Positions 18,839-28,552 of a stretch of DNA of 43,477 nt are shown here, one piece after another. The DNA lies in assembly GCA_021162745.1 (NCBI GenBank), contig JAGGYC010000158.1, positions 1 through 43,477 on the forward strand, read 5' to 3'. The translations under genes were made by a program, and so were the position numbers. The first letter of the stretch is position 1. Each line of letters opens with the position of its first letter. The stretch comes from Desulfuromonas sp. (GTDB lineage: Bacteria; Desulfobacterota; Desulfuromonadia; Desulfuromonadales; Desulfuromonadaceae). The notes beneath the pieces were generated by a model, which was given only the letters and a program-made list of their open reading frames with translations, searched no databases and was not told where the DNA came from.

Positions 18839-19810
18839 TTAATTCTGCACCGTCACCAGAGCCTGAAGCTCCGTCGGCAACGTTAAACGCATCTCTTCGT
18901 CGGCCACGCGCGGTGGCGTAAAAGGCGGCTGCCCCTGATCGGCGAGGATTTTCAAACCCCCTTGCGGGTCGAGCATAAAGGCGAGAAAAGCGATGGCCGC
19001 CTCCGCATTCGGAGCCTGCTTGAGCAGGGTAACACCGTAGGTGATGGATTTTCCACGCATGGTCATGGTCGTACCGGGGGTTTTGCCGCTCACCTCGACG
19101 CCGACTTCCGCATAGCGCGAATCAAAGCGGTAGTTGCCAAGGTTGATCTCATCCGGCAGCTCAATAAATTTGAGTCCATGCTGAACCGCAACGGAGCGAT
19201 ATTCCCAGGCGTAGTCCATGTTTCCGGTCTGCAGCAGGGACACCAACTCAACCGCTTTGGGGCGGACGTTTTCTAGAGGACGGTTGGCCAGTGCCTGTTG
19301 GTAGTAGCCGGGGTTAGCGTAATAGCTTTCGGCCAGTTGCAGCACCATCAGGGCGCGATAGCCGCAGGGATCAAGATCTGGGGCCGAGTGCCCCCAGATC
19401 ACTGTCGGCTTGAGCAGGAGATCCAACCAGTTATCGGCCGTTATGAGATCGGCATAGCGACTCTGGGGCGTATAGCAGAGTACCATGCAGTTGGCAGCGA
19501 AACGGATATTGTTGTCGCTGAACTCGGGCCGCAGCAGCTTGTCGATCACCTTGTAGTCGGCCGAAGCCATGATGTCGCACGGCTTGCCGAGATCGCTGAT
19601 CTTGCGAGCCGCCTTCTGGCTACCGGACGATTCGCGCTGAACATCAACCCCCGGATAACGTGCTTCGAAGGCTTTCTCGATCTGTGCCATGGGTACGGAA
19701 AGGCTGCCGGCATGAAAAATCGTTACCGTTCCCTCAACCGCTGCCTGAGCCGTTGTCGTGCAAAATAAAATAAAAATCGTGCAAGCAAGTAACAGACTAT
19801 GTCGTTTCAT
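18839..19810 (-). CDS. wtpA: Periplasmic tungstate/molybdate-binding protein
   Basis: The 323-residue protein has a cleaved signal peptide (about 1-23, ending AQAA). The mature start [13 protein letters not shown] and the ASADY segment are typical of oxyanion-binding proteins. The [11 protein letters not shown] and [14 protein letters not shown] stretches match the WtpA group, where an Asp and a Glu help coordinate the metal octahedrally. This favours WtpA over bacterial ModA. AAGGAG lies about 9 bases before the ATG. Whether tungstate is preferred over molybdate cannot be decided from sequence alone; AOR at 5-6.8 kb supports tungstate. Confidence 0.88.
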   Translation of the reverse strand: MKRHSLLLACTIFILFCTTTAQAAVEGTVTIFHAGSLSVPMAQIEKAFEARYPGVDVQRESSGSQKAARKISDLGKPCDIMASADYKVIDKLLRPEFSDNNIRFAANCMVLCYTPQSRYADLITADNWLDLLLKPTVIWGHSAPDLDPCGYRALMVLQLAESYYANPGYYQQALANRPLENVRPKAVELVSLLQTGNMDYAWEYRSVAVQHGLKFIELPDEINLGNYRFDSRYAEVGVEVSGKTPGTTMTMRGKSITYGVTLLKQAPNAEAAIAFLAFMLDPQGGLKILADQGQPPFTPPRVADEEMRLTLPTELQALVTVQN

Positions 19811-19907
19811 CTTAAATATCTCCTTACAACTTGATACTCAAATCATGTTTTTTGAATTATGTAATTTCTAGTACTTAACTTGAAGTTGCTCAGAAGCACG
19901 AATCAAG

Positions 19908-21287
19908 TTAAAATTTATATCTGATTTTCGAGTTCACAACATACAGATCGCTGTCGGCCTTGCCGTCATTATCTGTCTCATAATAATCCATGGCATCATC
20001 AGCGAAAAGATAGCCCATCTCAACGGTAAGCTCGAGATGATTAAGCAGTTTGTAACGAGCGAACAGATCGAACTCGACTCCGATCTTATCGTCCTTAAAT
20101 TGCCCAAACTCTCCCCCGTACTCCACCTCTTCAGCAGTCATCAGATACAGGGCTGCAGCACCGACGTTGAGTTTGTCAGAAAGACTCTGTTCATAGCCAA
20201 TCCGATTCAAGATCAAACCTTTATCCTGAATGTACGGCACCGCTGAAAAATAGGTATCCTCGACAGCGCCCTCAAACAAGACCACAGAAGAGATACTGGC
20301 CTTGGTATCGCAGTCTACGGCAATAAAGGCATCCATATCCTGATCCGTGCCGTCATCATCGCCGGAAGCATACCAGAAGGTATAGGTCAGCTTGCTATTA
20401 TCAAACCTGGTGCCGACATCGAAGTGCAGAAAATAACCGCCAAAATCCTTCTCTTCCGCCAACTTGCCGGTCTGAAGCATGAGATCCCAATTGATGAACA
20501 GATCGCCGTTTTTCATCCCCCCATCAATACCGAAGGTATAGAGATCAAGATCGTATTGCGTCATTTTTTTCAGATAATTTCCACTGATGGCGGGAGCGTT
20601 CTCCCCTGCGGCATTCAATGCATCAACATCGCTATCGGTCAGGCCGTCGCTTGTCAGCCAGACACCAAACAAACCGATTTTAGTTTCAGGCACAGGCTTG
20701 AAATCATAGCGAAGATAAAAAGCATCCAGATCATGTGAAGCACTGTCGTCAGAGACAACTTCATAGCCTCGATACCACGCGGTTTCCAGGTTGCCGAGTT
20801 TGAAATTTACGCCGGCAGCCGTTTCCTTCCAGAAGAACTTATTGATTTTTACCGGCTGCAGCCCCAGCCGGATTCGGCTGGATGCGAGATTGAGATCGGT
20901 GTAGGCCCAGCGTGTTTCCACATTGATGCCATCACCAGAGAAGTTGCCTCCCTTGTTTGCGTCGCCAAAGTGAATATTCCCCACCTCAAGAGCATACACC
21001 CCCTTAACCGCACCGTTGTCTGAAGAAATTTCCGTCCACAGGCGGTATTTAAACAAACCAAAGAAATCACTGGTCGTGTCATCAGCAATAGCCGCAGTAC
21101 GAGAGGTCTTGTAACCGAAATCACCGGCAAAAAATTTGCTCTGATTGCTATACAAGCGAAAGGAATGGCTAAAATCACCATGGAACGTGAAATCGGCAGC
21201 CTGTGCAGGTTGTGAACACATCAACACCAGGACAAGTAAAATTAAAAAAGTTTGACCTGAAAACAACTTACCAGATAGATCTTTCAT
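19908..21287 (-). CDS. Outer-membrane porin-like beta-barrel
   Basis: The 459-residue protein has a signal peptide (about 1-30, ending QPAQAA). The mature part is made of alternating amphipathic strands rich in aromatic residues and aspartate. It ends SKIRYKF, with the C-terminal phenylalanine expected for outer-membrane barrel insertion. AGGAG precedes the ATG at 21287; an in-frame extension to 21311 is less likely. It is 97 bases upstream of wtpA on the same strand, so it may be the first gene of the transporter operon and could pass tungstate across the outer membrane. That role is inferred from position alone. Confidence 0.8.
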   Translation of the reverse strand: MKDLSGKLFSGQTFLILLVLVLMCSQPAQAADFTFHGDFSHSFRLYSNQSKFFAGDFGYKTSRTAAIADDTTSDFFGLFKYRLWTEISSDNGAVKGVYALEVGNIHFGDANKGGNFSGDGINVETRWAYTDLNLASSRIRLGLQPVKINKFFWKETAAGVNFKLGNLETAWYRGYEVVSDDSASHDLDAFYLRYDFKPVPETKIGLFGVWLTSDGLTDSDVDALNAAGENAPAISGNYLKKMTQYDLDLYTFGIDGGMKNGDLFINWDLMLQTGKLAEEKDFGGYFLHFDVGTRFDNSKLTYTFWYASGDDDGTDQDMDAFIAVDCDTKASISSVVLFEGAVEDTYFSAVPYIQDKGLILNRIGYEQSLSDKLNVGAAALYLMTAEEVEYGGEFGQFKDDKIGVEFDLFARYKLLNHLELTVEMGYLFADDAMDYYETDNDGKADSDLYVVNSKIRYKF

Positions 21288-21578
21288 CGATACTCCTTTA
21301 AACATCAACATGATGGACTCTTGATTCGCGCCATATCACCATTGTGTCCACACACATGATGTCCCCTTTCCATGGCCACGTTAAGTCCACCGCACTATTT
21401 TTCCTGAACCTGATAGTAGCAACATCCATTCCAACAACCAACCTCAAGCAAGCAACCGTTATATAATCAACTAATTGCCCCCTTGTCGAGCCATTTTGAT
21501 CCATGCGGGCTGTTCAATTTTCTCCCAAGCGGTGTACCACCCTGTACCATTATGCCCCACTTCGCATCCACAACAAAC

Positions 21579-21592
21579 TCGACTACAGTCAA
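21579..21592. promoter_or_regulatory. Putative TetR operator O1
   Basis: TCGACTACAGTCAA is a near-palindrome (GACT-AC-AGTC core). It lies 7 bases upstream of the -35 box of the efflux operon promoter. An identical copy is at 21628. Confidence 0.75.
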
Positions 21593-21599
21593 CTTTTCA

Positions 21600-21628
21600 T
21601 TGACAGCCCCCTTTCGCCACCATAAACT
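21600..21628 (+). promoter_or_regulatory. Sigma-70-type promoter of the TetR/efflux operon
   Basis: TTGACA (21600-21605), a 17-base spacer and TAAACT (21623-21628) form a good promoter. The start codon of the TetR gene is 33 bases beyond the -10 box. Confidence 0.75.
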
Positions 21629-21641
21629 CGACTACAGTCAA
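21628..21641. promoter_or_regulatory. Putative TetR operator O2
   Basis: This second exact copy of TCGACTACAGTCAA overlaps the end of the -10 box and the expected transcription start. A repressor bound here would block RNA polymerase. The two copies are 49 bases apart, within a longer repeated AAACTCGACTACAGTCAACT. Confidence 0.75.
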
Positions 21642-21661
21642 CTTTTTATTTTGAGGAATTT

Positions 21662-22333
21662 ATGAGTGGAAAACGGGAACAACACAAGCAACAGACTCGT
21701 CAGGCCATTCTAGATGCAGCACGGCTACTGTTTCCACAGCAGGGATTCGACCAGACGCGCATTGAGGATCTGGCCCGTCAGGCCCGGATCGGCAAGGGAA
21801 CCATCTACAGTTATTTTGACAGCAAAGAACAGATCCTGATTGAACTGCTGGCCGACAATCGGCTCCAGATCATGGATCAATTTCGCCAACAGAATGACCC
21901 ACAATCGACCGTGCCCCAGCAGTTGATGACCTTGTTTCTGTGCCAGTTTGACTTCTGCCGGCAGCATAAGGAACTGGCGCGACTGATGTTTCGCGAATCG
22001 ATGTTCCCAGCCCAGCCCACCATGGATCACCGCCACCAAGTGGATCTGTCCTATCTGCAGGCGGTGATGGAGATCCTGGCTACAGGCCAGAAGCGCGCCG
22101 AGATCGCTGCCGAACTCGACCTGCTCAGCGGTGCCATTGTCTTGCATGCCCACTACTGCATGGCGGTCTCCGGTTGGTACATCGGTTATTACGACAGCGA
22201 TCAGTTTACACACAACCTGCGTCAGCTGATCACCCTCGCCTTGAACGGCTACGCCGGAACGAACAGCCCGGAATCATCGCTTTCCAGCCCGCTCCAGATT
22301 GCTCAAATAAGTCCCACTACGGAGGCCCTATGA
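21662..22333 (+). CDS. TetR-family transcriptional repressor
   Basis: The 223-residue protein has an N-terminal TetR helix-turn-helix (about 12-60) with RIEDLARQARIGKGTIYSYF and DSKEQIL. The remaining helices form the ligand-binding and dimer part. GAGG lies 7 bases before the ATG. The stop overlaps the next start (ATGA), so the repressor is translated as the first gene of the pump operon. Two identical operator-like sites flank its promoter, suggesting autorepression that is relieved by a pump substrate. The inducer is not known. Confidence 0.93.
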   Translation: MSGKREQHKQQTRQAILDAARLLFPQQGFDQTRIEDLARQARIGKGTIYSYFDSKEQILIELLADNRLQIMDQFRQQNDPQSTVPQQLMTLFLCQFDFCRQHKELARLMFRESMFPAQPTMDHRHQVDLSYLQAVMEILATGQKRAEIAAELDLLSGAIVLHAHYCMAVSGWYIGYYDSDQFTHNLRQLITLALNGYAGTNSPESSLSSPLQIAQISPTTEAL

Positions 22334-23352
22334 TCCGCACCCTTTTCACGCTATGCCTATGTTTATCTCTTTGGATAAGCTCTGCTTGCCCGACCATGGC
22401 CACAACCGTTTCACCATTACGCGTGGAAACGGCCTTGCGCTCCGTCACCCTGCGCGGTTACAGTCGGGCACTCGCCTCAGCCAGCATAGCTGCCGAGGTT
22501 TCCGGACGGATCACATCCTTAAACTACGATGTCGGCAACACCATTAGCGTCCAACCGCTGCTACAGATCGACGCCACCTTCATCAATCTCGACCTGCAGA
22601 ATAATCACCTCGCCCTGGCACGTAACAACATCGCCCAACAACAGGCTCAATCCCGTCTGGAGTGGTTGGAAAAAGAATTTAAACGCCGGGCCGCCCTGAT
22701 CGAACAAAAGCGGATATCACAGGTGGTTTTTGAGGAGATCAGCCAACAACACGACCAGGCCGAGTTGGAATTACAACACCAGCAACAGCAGCAACGTCAA
22801 CTTGAAGTGCAGCGTCAGGTTTTGCGCGAACAACAACAGCGCCATGCTCCGCATGCCAGCAGCGGCTGGCAAGTCAGTAAACGCTATGTTGAATGCGGTG
22901 AGTGGGTCAAGGCCGGCAGTCTGTTGATGGATGTCGAAAACTATCAGCGCCTGCTGGTGCCATTGGCCGTGTCGGCAGCGGAACTTACAGCGATCAAGGG
23001 CCAGGACAACGCCACCCTCAATGGTCAACCGATCCACTATCGACTGCACACCGTCAGCCCGGCCTTTGATGAAAAGACCCGTAAGATTCAAATTGAACTG
23101 GAGGTCGTCGATTACCAAGGTGAAAAGCGTGGCGGCTTGTCTTTACAGTTGGCGCTGCTGCTGCCCGATGATGGCTTGATGATACCGGCCTCAGCAGTGA
23201 TAAACCGTTACGAGCGCCCTCAGGTACAGCTTGAGAATGTCGCGACACCAATCACCGTCCATATCCTCGGCACTCAAGGTGAGTGGCTGCGGATCGCTCC
23301 CCATGCTCAATTGCCAATTGGTACCGTTCTGATTCCGGCACGGAAGAATTAG
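22330..23352 (+). CDS. RND efflux membrane fusion protein (periplasmic adaptor)
   Basis: The 340-residue adaptor links the inner-membrane pump to the TolC-type channel. A signal peptide (about 1-25, ending CPTMA) is followed by the barrel-sandwich half SASIAAEVSGRITSLNYDVGN. A long coiled-coil hairpin (about 95-170), very rich in Gln, comes next, and then a beta-barrel domain. The start ATG overlaps the TetR stop and has GGAGG just upstream. An open frame extending to 22174 lies inside the TetR gene and is not used. The RND gene begins 4 bases after the stop. Confidence 0.92.
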   Translation: MIRTLFTLCLCLSLWISSACPTMATTVSPLRVETALRSVTLRGYSRALASASIAAEVSGRITSLNYDVGNTISVQPLLQIDATFINLDLQNNHLALARNNIAQQQAQSRLEWLEKEFKRRAALIEQKRISQVVFEEISQQHDQAELELQHQQQQQRQLEVQRQVLREQQQRHAPHASSGWQVSKRYVECGEWVKAGSLLMDVENYQRLLVPLAVSAAELTAIKGQDNATLNGQPIHYRLHTVSPAFDEKTRKIQIELEVVDYQGEKRGGLSLQLALLLPDDGLMIPASAVINRYERPQVQLENVATPITVHILGTQGEWLRIAPHAQLPIGTVLIPARKN

Positions 23353-23356
23353 TATC

Positions 23357-26300
23357 ATGAAAAACTTCATCAACCTCACCATCAAGCAGACTGTTTTCAT
23401 CAATGTGGTGTTCATCATCCTCATGGTGGGCGGGGTCTACAGTGTCTTTCACACCCCGGTGGAAAACCTGCCGCCGGTGGCCATCGGCAAGGTGTTTATC
23501 ACCACCGTTCACTACGGAGCCTCAGCCGAAGATATTGAACAGCTGGTCACCCGCGAGATTGAAGATGCCATCGACGGCCTGGAGAGCGTTGAATACGTTC
23601 AGTCGACCTCCATGCGCAATGTGTCATCAATTCTGGTCAAGTTTATCGACGACAGTGACTACCGCCACCTCTACGACGAACTGCGACTGCGGGTGCTCAA
23701 TATCCGTAACGAGCTGCCGGAAAATGTCGATGATCCGATTTTCATCTATCTCGACAGTCAGGAGTGGAAACCGGTGATCGTCGCCAACCTGACCGCCACC
23801 ACGGCCTCCGACCTCTCCAACGCCGGTCTAACTCTGCTGGCCGAGGAGTTAAAAAGCGATCTGCGCAAAGTCGACGGCGTGCAGGAGGTGAAACTACAGG
23901 GCGACTATCATCAGGAGTTTCAGGTTCAGCTCAACCCACAGCGGCTACGTGACCTCGGCGTCAGCTTTGCCGAGGTTGGTCAAGCCATCGCCGACGCCAA
24001 TGTTAAAGTCCCCAGTGGTCGCTACCGCCGGGGCGGACAGAACACCCTGCTCGATACCGGTTACACCTTTAATCAACAGCAGCAGGTACTGGATGTCGCC
24101 GTGCGGCGTGACGGCGACGGCAATTACATCCGCGTCCGCGATCTGGCCAACAGCGCCGGTCTCAGTTACCGCGACCCCGATATCATCTCCACCGTTAACG
24201 GCCTGAGTACCGTCAAGCTGAAGGTCAAAAAACAGGACAGCGCCAACGCCATCACCATCGCCGACCAGATCAAACAACAGGTCAGCGAATTTAACCGCCA
24301 TCATCAGCGCGACGGTGTGCGGACAGTATTGACCAACGATTCCACCATCGAAATCGACGACTCGGTACGCACCCTCGGTGGCAATATGGTGCTGGGGATG
24401 ATTTTGGTCACCCTAGTGCTGTGGATGACCCTGGGCTTTCGCAATGCCATGCTCACCGCCATCGGCATCCCGTTTTCGTTTCTGGTCACCATCATCATCG
24501 TCAAGTTCACCGGCCAGTCGATCAACACCATCAGCCTGTTCTCCTTCGTGCTGGTGTCGGGGATCATCGTCGATGATGCCGTCATCATCATCGAAAATAT
24601 CTACCGCCATCTCTATATGGGTAAGACCCGGCGCACAGCGGTGGTGGACGGGGTGAGCGAGGTCTTTCTCCCCGTAGTCAGCTCAGCCATGACCACCATC
24701 TTCGCCTTTATGCCGATGCTGATCATGACCGGCAGCACCGGCGACTTTTTCAGTGTCATCCCCAAAGCGGTCAGCTTTGCACTGTTTGCCTCACTGGTGG
24801 AGTCACTATTTATCCTCCCCGTGCATGTACTCGATTACGGTCCACGCCAGATGACGGCCAACCTGCATCCCGAAGGGGATTACCATCACCTGCAACAGGG
24901 GCCGTTTGCCCCGCTATGGAAGCTGTACCGTCGCCTGCTCAACCTGCTGCTGGATCATAAATTATGGGCCATTTCAGGGGTCACCGTGGTGTTTTTTACT
25001 GCATTAGGGATGATGGCATTGTCAGCCAGCGGCCGTATGCCGCTGATCAAGGTCAAATTTTATCAAGACAGCTACCTGCGCTACCATGTCGCGATGCAGA
25101 TGCCCACCGGCACCTCAGCGGAAGGAACCGATGCCGTGGTTCGCGAACTATCGCAGTACTTGGTCGGCCTTGGTCCGGGTGAGACCCTGTCCACCAGCGG
25201 CACGGCGGGAATGATGGAGGATCGTGACTATCAGGTGCATCGTGCCCAGCACTATGGTCAGGTGGTGGTGGAACTACCGGCCCAGGCCGACATGGCCCTG
25301 CCCACCGGCAACGACCAGATCCCGGCCTATATTGATCAGGTGCGTGAACAACTTGAAGCCTATGTTGCCGAGCACAACCAGAACTGGGCCGGCCGTCCAG
25401 AACTCAACGTATTTGGTGAGAATACCGGGCCACCGGCCGGTAAAGCGGTGAATATCCGCCTCACCGCGCCCAATATCGAAGCAGCCTTGGCGGTCTCTGA
25501 TAAAATGATGAACTACCTGCAAACCAATGAAGAATTTAAGGATCTGGTCAATCTCGAAGATAACCGTGCCGACATGCAATCGGTACTGGCCTTTGAGGTT
25601 CGACGGGAGCAGGCGTTGGAATACGGTCTCGGCAGTGGCGATGCCACCCGTTTGATTGCCGGTGCCCTGAACGGCATGCCCAGTGGCCAGTTCCGTACCA
25701 GCCGCGAAGAGATTGATCTGATGGTGAAACTGGCGCGGCAAGAAGACAGCGAGGGTAATACTGTTGGCAATGGCGGACTACTCAATCCCGAAGCGGTGGC
25801 GCAAATTCCGATCATCGAGCACAGTCGGCAACCGGTGCTGCTCGGCGACATCGCCAGCTTCAGCTATCGTCAGGAACCCGATGCCCGCACCCGCTATAAT
25901 GGTAAGCCGACCATCACCATCACCGCTGATGTCCGCGATGGCTCCACCCTGTCGTCGAGCCGGGTACAGGTATTGACTCAGCAGTTTTTTAACGGCATCA
26001 GTGATCAGCATCCCGGGGTGGGGATCGCCTTTGGCGGTGAGTTCGAAAGTACCTCGCGCGCCTATGCCTCGCTGGCAGCCGCCTTTATGATCGCCGTGCT
26101 GGCCATCTACCTGATCTTGGCATCGCAATTTAACGATTACGTGCAGCCGATCATCATTTTATCGGCCATCCCCTTCGCCTTTATCGGCGTGGTGTTCGGA
26201 CTGTTTTTTACCCGCTCGGTATTTACCATCGGCAGCTTTATGGCCGTGATTGGTCTGGCTGGTGTCGCCGTCAATGACTCGCTGATCCTCATCGACTTTA

Positions 26301-26632
26301 TGAATAAAGAGCGGCGGCGCGGCCTGCCGCTACGTCAGGCGGTGATCAACGGTTGTAGCGCCCGGATGCGACCGGTGTTGATCACCACCGTCACCACCAT
26401 GCTGGGGATGCTACCCATGGCCATCGGCATCCCCCACAAGTCGATCACCTGGGCCCCCATGGCCACGGCCTTTGCCACCGGCCTGGTCAGCGCCACCACC
26501 CTGGCGCTGCTATTGATTCCTGTGGAATACGAGCTGACGGAGATCGTTAAAGATAAACTGTCAAGCCTCGGCCATCGCCGCTTGCGACGCAAGGTTCGGA
26601 GAAATCAGCTCAAGGAGAATGGCAATGATTAA
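23357..26632 (+). CDS. RND-family efflux pump inner-membrane transporter (AcrB-like)
   Basis: This 1091-residue transporter has the RND layout of 12 membrane helices and two large periplasmic loops (about 35-330 and 570-880). The TM4 proton-relay aspartates are present in SGIIVDDAVIIIENI. In TM10 the usual AcrB lysine region reads GVAVNDSLILIDF, so the Lys is replaced; this places the pump in a divergent branch of the hydrophobe/amphiphile group whose substrates are poorly known. It is complete, with AcrB-like length. Its 3' end overlaps the TolC-family gene by 8 bases. Drug range cannot be predicted from sequence. Confidence 0.95.
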   Translation: MKNFINLTIKQTVFINVVFIILMVGGVYSVFHTPVENLPPVAIGKVFITTVHYGASAEDIEQLVTREIEDAIDGLESVEYVQSTSMRNVSSILVKFIDDSDYRHLYDELRLRVLNIRNELPENVDDPIFIYLDSQEWKPVIVANLTATTASDLSNAGLTLLAEELKSDLRKVDGVQEVKLQGDYHQEFQVQLNPQRLRDLGVSFAEVGQAIADANVKVPSGRYRRGGQNTLLDTGYTFNQQQQVLDVAVRRDGDGNYIRVRDLANSAGLSYRDPDIISTVNGLSTVKLKVKKQDSANAITIADQIKQQVSEFNRHHQRDGVRTVLTNDSTIEIDDSVRTLGGNMVLGMILVTLVLWMTLGFRNAMLTAIGIPFSFLVTIIIVKFTGQSINTISLFSFVLVSGIIVDDAVIIIENIYRHLYMGKTRRTAVVDGVSEVFLPVVSSAMTTIFAFMPMLIMTGSTGDFFSVIPKAVSFALFASLVESLFILPVHVLDYGPRQMTANLHPEGDYHHLQQGPFAPLWKLYRRLLNLLLDHKLWAISGVTVVFFTALGMMALSASGRMPLIKVKFYQDSYLRYHVAMQMPTGTSAEGTDAVVRELSQYLVGLGPGETLSTSGTAGMMEDRDYQVHRAQHYGQVVVELPAQADMALPTGNDQIPAYIDQVREQLEAYVAEHNQNWAGRPELNVFGENTGPPAGKAVNIRLTAPNIEAALAVSDKMMNYLQTNEEFKDLVNLEDNRADMQSVLAFEVRREQALEYGLGSGDATRLIAGALNGMPSGQFRTSREEIDLMVKLARQEDSEGNTVGNGGLLNPEAVAQIPIIEHSRQPVLLGDIASFSYRQEPDARTRYNGKPTITITADVRDGSTLSSSRVQVLTQQFFNGISDQHPGVGIAFGGEFESTSRAYASLAAAFMIAVLAIYLILASQFNDYVQPIIILSAIPFAFIGVVFGLFFTRSVFTIGSFMAVIGLAGVAVNDSLILIDFMNKERRRGLPLRQAVINGCSARMRPVLITTVTTMLGMLPMAIGIPHKSITWAPMATAFATGLVSATTLALLLIPVEYELTEIVKDKLSSLGHRRLRRKVRRNQLKENGND

Positions 26633-27902
26633 AATCGTTATCACCATACTGACACTGCTTGTGGTGTTGCACAGCAGCAGCGGGATACTGCATGCCGTCG
26701 AACTCAGTGAGGCGCAGCGGATCGCCTGCCTCTACTCCGATCAGGCACAGATCATTGCCGCCGAGCGCCAGGCCGATGACGCCGGTGCCCGCCGAACCAC
26801 GGCCTTTGCCCGACCACAGCTCAACGGTTATGCCAGCTGGTTCAAGATCGACAGTAACGACGACAATCCGCTGTTTGAGGTGCCAAAGCGTGAGTTAACC
26901 GCCGGCATCAAAGCCAGCCAGCTGCTGTTTGCCGGTGGCCGACTATGGCGCAGCAACCAACTGCGCGACAACCTGCACCAACTGGCCCAGCTGCAACAAC
27001 GCAGCAGCATCCGTGAGCTGGAACAGAGCGTCGCCCTGGCATTTATCGATGTCCAACGCCAACAACAGATTCACGCCATCGCCAGGGATCGTTTACAACA
27101 GCGCCAACAGGAACTGGGCGACGCCAGCGCCCTGTTTGAGGTCGGCAGTGTCCCGCACCTCGACGTTCGCGAGGCCGAACTCGCCGTCAAACAGGCCCAG
27201 AACGATCTGCAAACCGTTGACAGCGAGCTGTTTGTCGCCATCACCACCTTCAACCAACAACTGGGCCGCGCTGCCAACGAAAAACAGCTGACACCATCCG
27301 GCAACCTCGAACCACAGCCGATGATCGACACGCTGCTCATCACCCTGGCACAGCAGATCAACGCCAACAGCCAGCTTGATCTGCTCAGCAGCCGGACCAC
27401 CACCGACATTCGCCATCGTCAGCAGCAGATGGCCGCTGGAGAACACTGGCCCACCCTGGCCGTGGCCGCCAGTGGCGAAACCCAGGGGGAACAGCGCGAC
27501 GAGCTGGACGAAACCTGGACCATCGGCCTGCAACTGGACTGGACCCTGCTCAGCGGTGGTGAAATCCGGGCTAACAATGCCCAGGCCCACGCCGAAACAC
27601 AACGCGCCTACGCCAGTCAACAACAGACCTACAAACAGCTGTTGGCCTCTTTGGCAAACCTTGAGCAACAGCACAACGACCTGATTGAACAGATTAAACG
27701 TCAACAACAGGCGATCCAATTGGCCGACGCCAACTACGCCGATGCCCGTGCCCTGTACACCGAGGGGACCATCACCCTCACCCATCTGGGTCAGTTCAAT
27801 CTGGCCTATGCCGAAAGCCGCTTCAGCTTGACGCAGATGCTCTATGCCCATAATCGGCTGTATCACGAATTACGCGGTCTGGTCGAAGAACGGAACTTGT
27901 AG
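26625..27902 (+). CDS. TolC-family outer-membrane efflux channel
   Basis: The 425-residue protein has a signal peptide (about 1-22, ending LHAVE) and two structural repeats of long helices with short barrel strands, the TolC/OEP pattern. Examples are LSEAQRIACLYS with ARPQLNGYASW, and the second-half counterpart GEHWPTLAVAASGE. Glutamine-rich helices are prominent, as in the partner adaptor. The ATG at 26625 is preferred because AAGGAG lies 8 bases upstream; the ATG at 26619 is too close to it. It is the last gene of the TetR/MFP/RND/TolC operon, so all three pump parts are encoded together. Confidence 0.92.
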   Translation: MIKIVITILTLLVVLHSSSGILHAVELSEAQRIACLYSDQAQIIAAERQADDAGARRTTAFARPQLNGYASWFKIDSNDDNPLFEVPKRELTAGIKASQLLFAGGRLWRSNQLRDNLHQLAQLQQRSSIRELEQSVALAFIDVQRQQQIHAIARDRLQQRQQELGDASALFEVGSVPHLDVREAELAVKQAQNDLQTVDSELFVAITTFNQQLGRAANEKQLTPSGNLEPQPMIDTLLITLAQQINANSQLDLLSSRTTTDIRHRQQQMAAGEHWPTLAVAASGETQGEQRDELDETWTIGLQLDWTLLSGGEIRANNAQAHAETQRAYASQQQTYKQLLASLANLEQQHNDLIEQIKRQQQAIQLADANYADARALYTEGTITLTHLGQFNLAYAESRFSLTQMLYAHNRLYHELRGLVEERNL

Positions 27903-28065
27903 TCATCACCAACAGGGTAAAGACCTTGAAACTTGGCGGCCTTGGCGTCTTGAGAGAACGTAGCGAACGGGCGAGAGAACAGTTTGTGTTTTTAGTCTTG
28001 GGGGTAAATCAGATTTGATCAATGGGTCGTTGGTCGGATATGTATCAAGAGGAAACGCTGAACGT

Positions 28066-28108
28066 AAAAAAGCCGGATCGGCGAGATGTCCGATCCGGCT
28101 TTTTTTTA
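28066..28108. terminator. Bidirectional terminator (TolC gene / bactofilin gene)
   Basis: AAAAAAGCCGGATCGG (28066-28081) pairs perfectly with CCGATCCGGCTTTTTT (28090-28105) around 8 bases, giving T-runs on both strands. It lies between the convergent efflux and bactofilin operons. Confidence 0.95.
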
Positions 28109-28132
28109 TTTGTGCTGATATCAAGGATGAAC

Positions 28133-28537
28133 TTACAGGGTACCGTTTTTCTCCGCCAGATCGTCAGATTCATCCTGTACCAGACGTAATTCCTTTTTTT
28201 TTGGTTTAACCTCACCGTTGAGCAACGAACCCGACTCAACCGCCAGATCATCAGCATTGATGGTACCATCGATCCGCCCACCCTGCTTCACCTGCAGCTG
28301 ATCCACCGACAGATTGCCTCTAACCTGACCATAACAGACACAACTCTGGGCAACCACATCGCCCACCACCTTGCCACTGGCACTGACAATGAGATAATCG
28401 CCACTCAGATTGCCATCGAACTGACCATCGATCCGCATGCTGCCCTGAAAACTCATATCACCGGTGATCACCGTTCCCTCGCCGAGAATCGTGGTAATGG
28501 CTTCAGGATTGTCTTTCTTTGAAGACGACGAAAACAT
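28133..28537 (-). CDS. Bactofilin (polymer-forming cytoskeletal protein)
   Basis: The 134-residue protein has the bactofilin right-handed beta-helix: regularly spaced Gly/Val turns such as GTVITGDMSFQGSMRIDGQF, GNLSGDYLIVSASGKVVGDV and VRGNLSVDQLQVKQGGRIDG. Short flexible, charged ends flank the core. Bactofilins self-assemble into filaments at the membrane and position cell-wall enzymes. GGAGG precedes the ATG. The M23 peptidase gene lies 15 bases upstream on the same strand, a pairing seen in several bacteria where it shapes the cell. Confidence 0.95.
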   Translation of the reverse strand: MFSSSSKKDNPEAITTILGEGTVITGDMSFQGSMRIDGQFDGNLSGDYLIVSASGKVVGDVVAQSCVCYGQVRGNLSVDQLQVKQGGRIDGTINADDLAVESGSLLNGEVKPKKKELRLVQDESDDLAEKNGTL

Positions 28538-28552
28538 AACACCTCCAACAGG

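Noticed and set aside
21457-21465. CGTTATATA, resembling a half-site for the molybdate regulator ModE, upstream of the porin-wtp operon
   Set aside because: No matching second half at the expected distance, and the region is AT-rich enough for a chance match.
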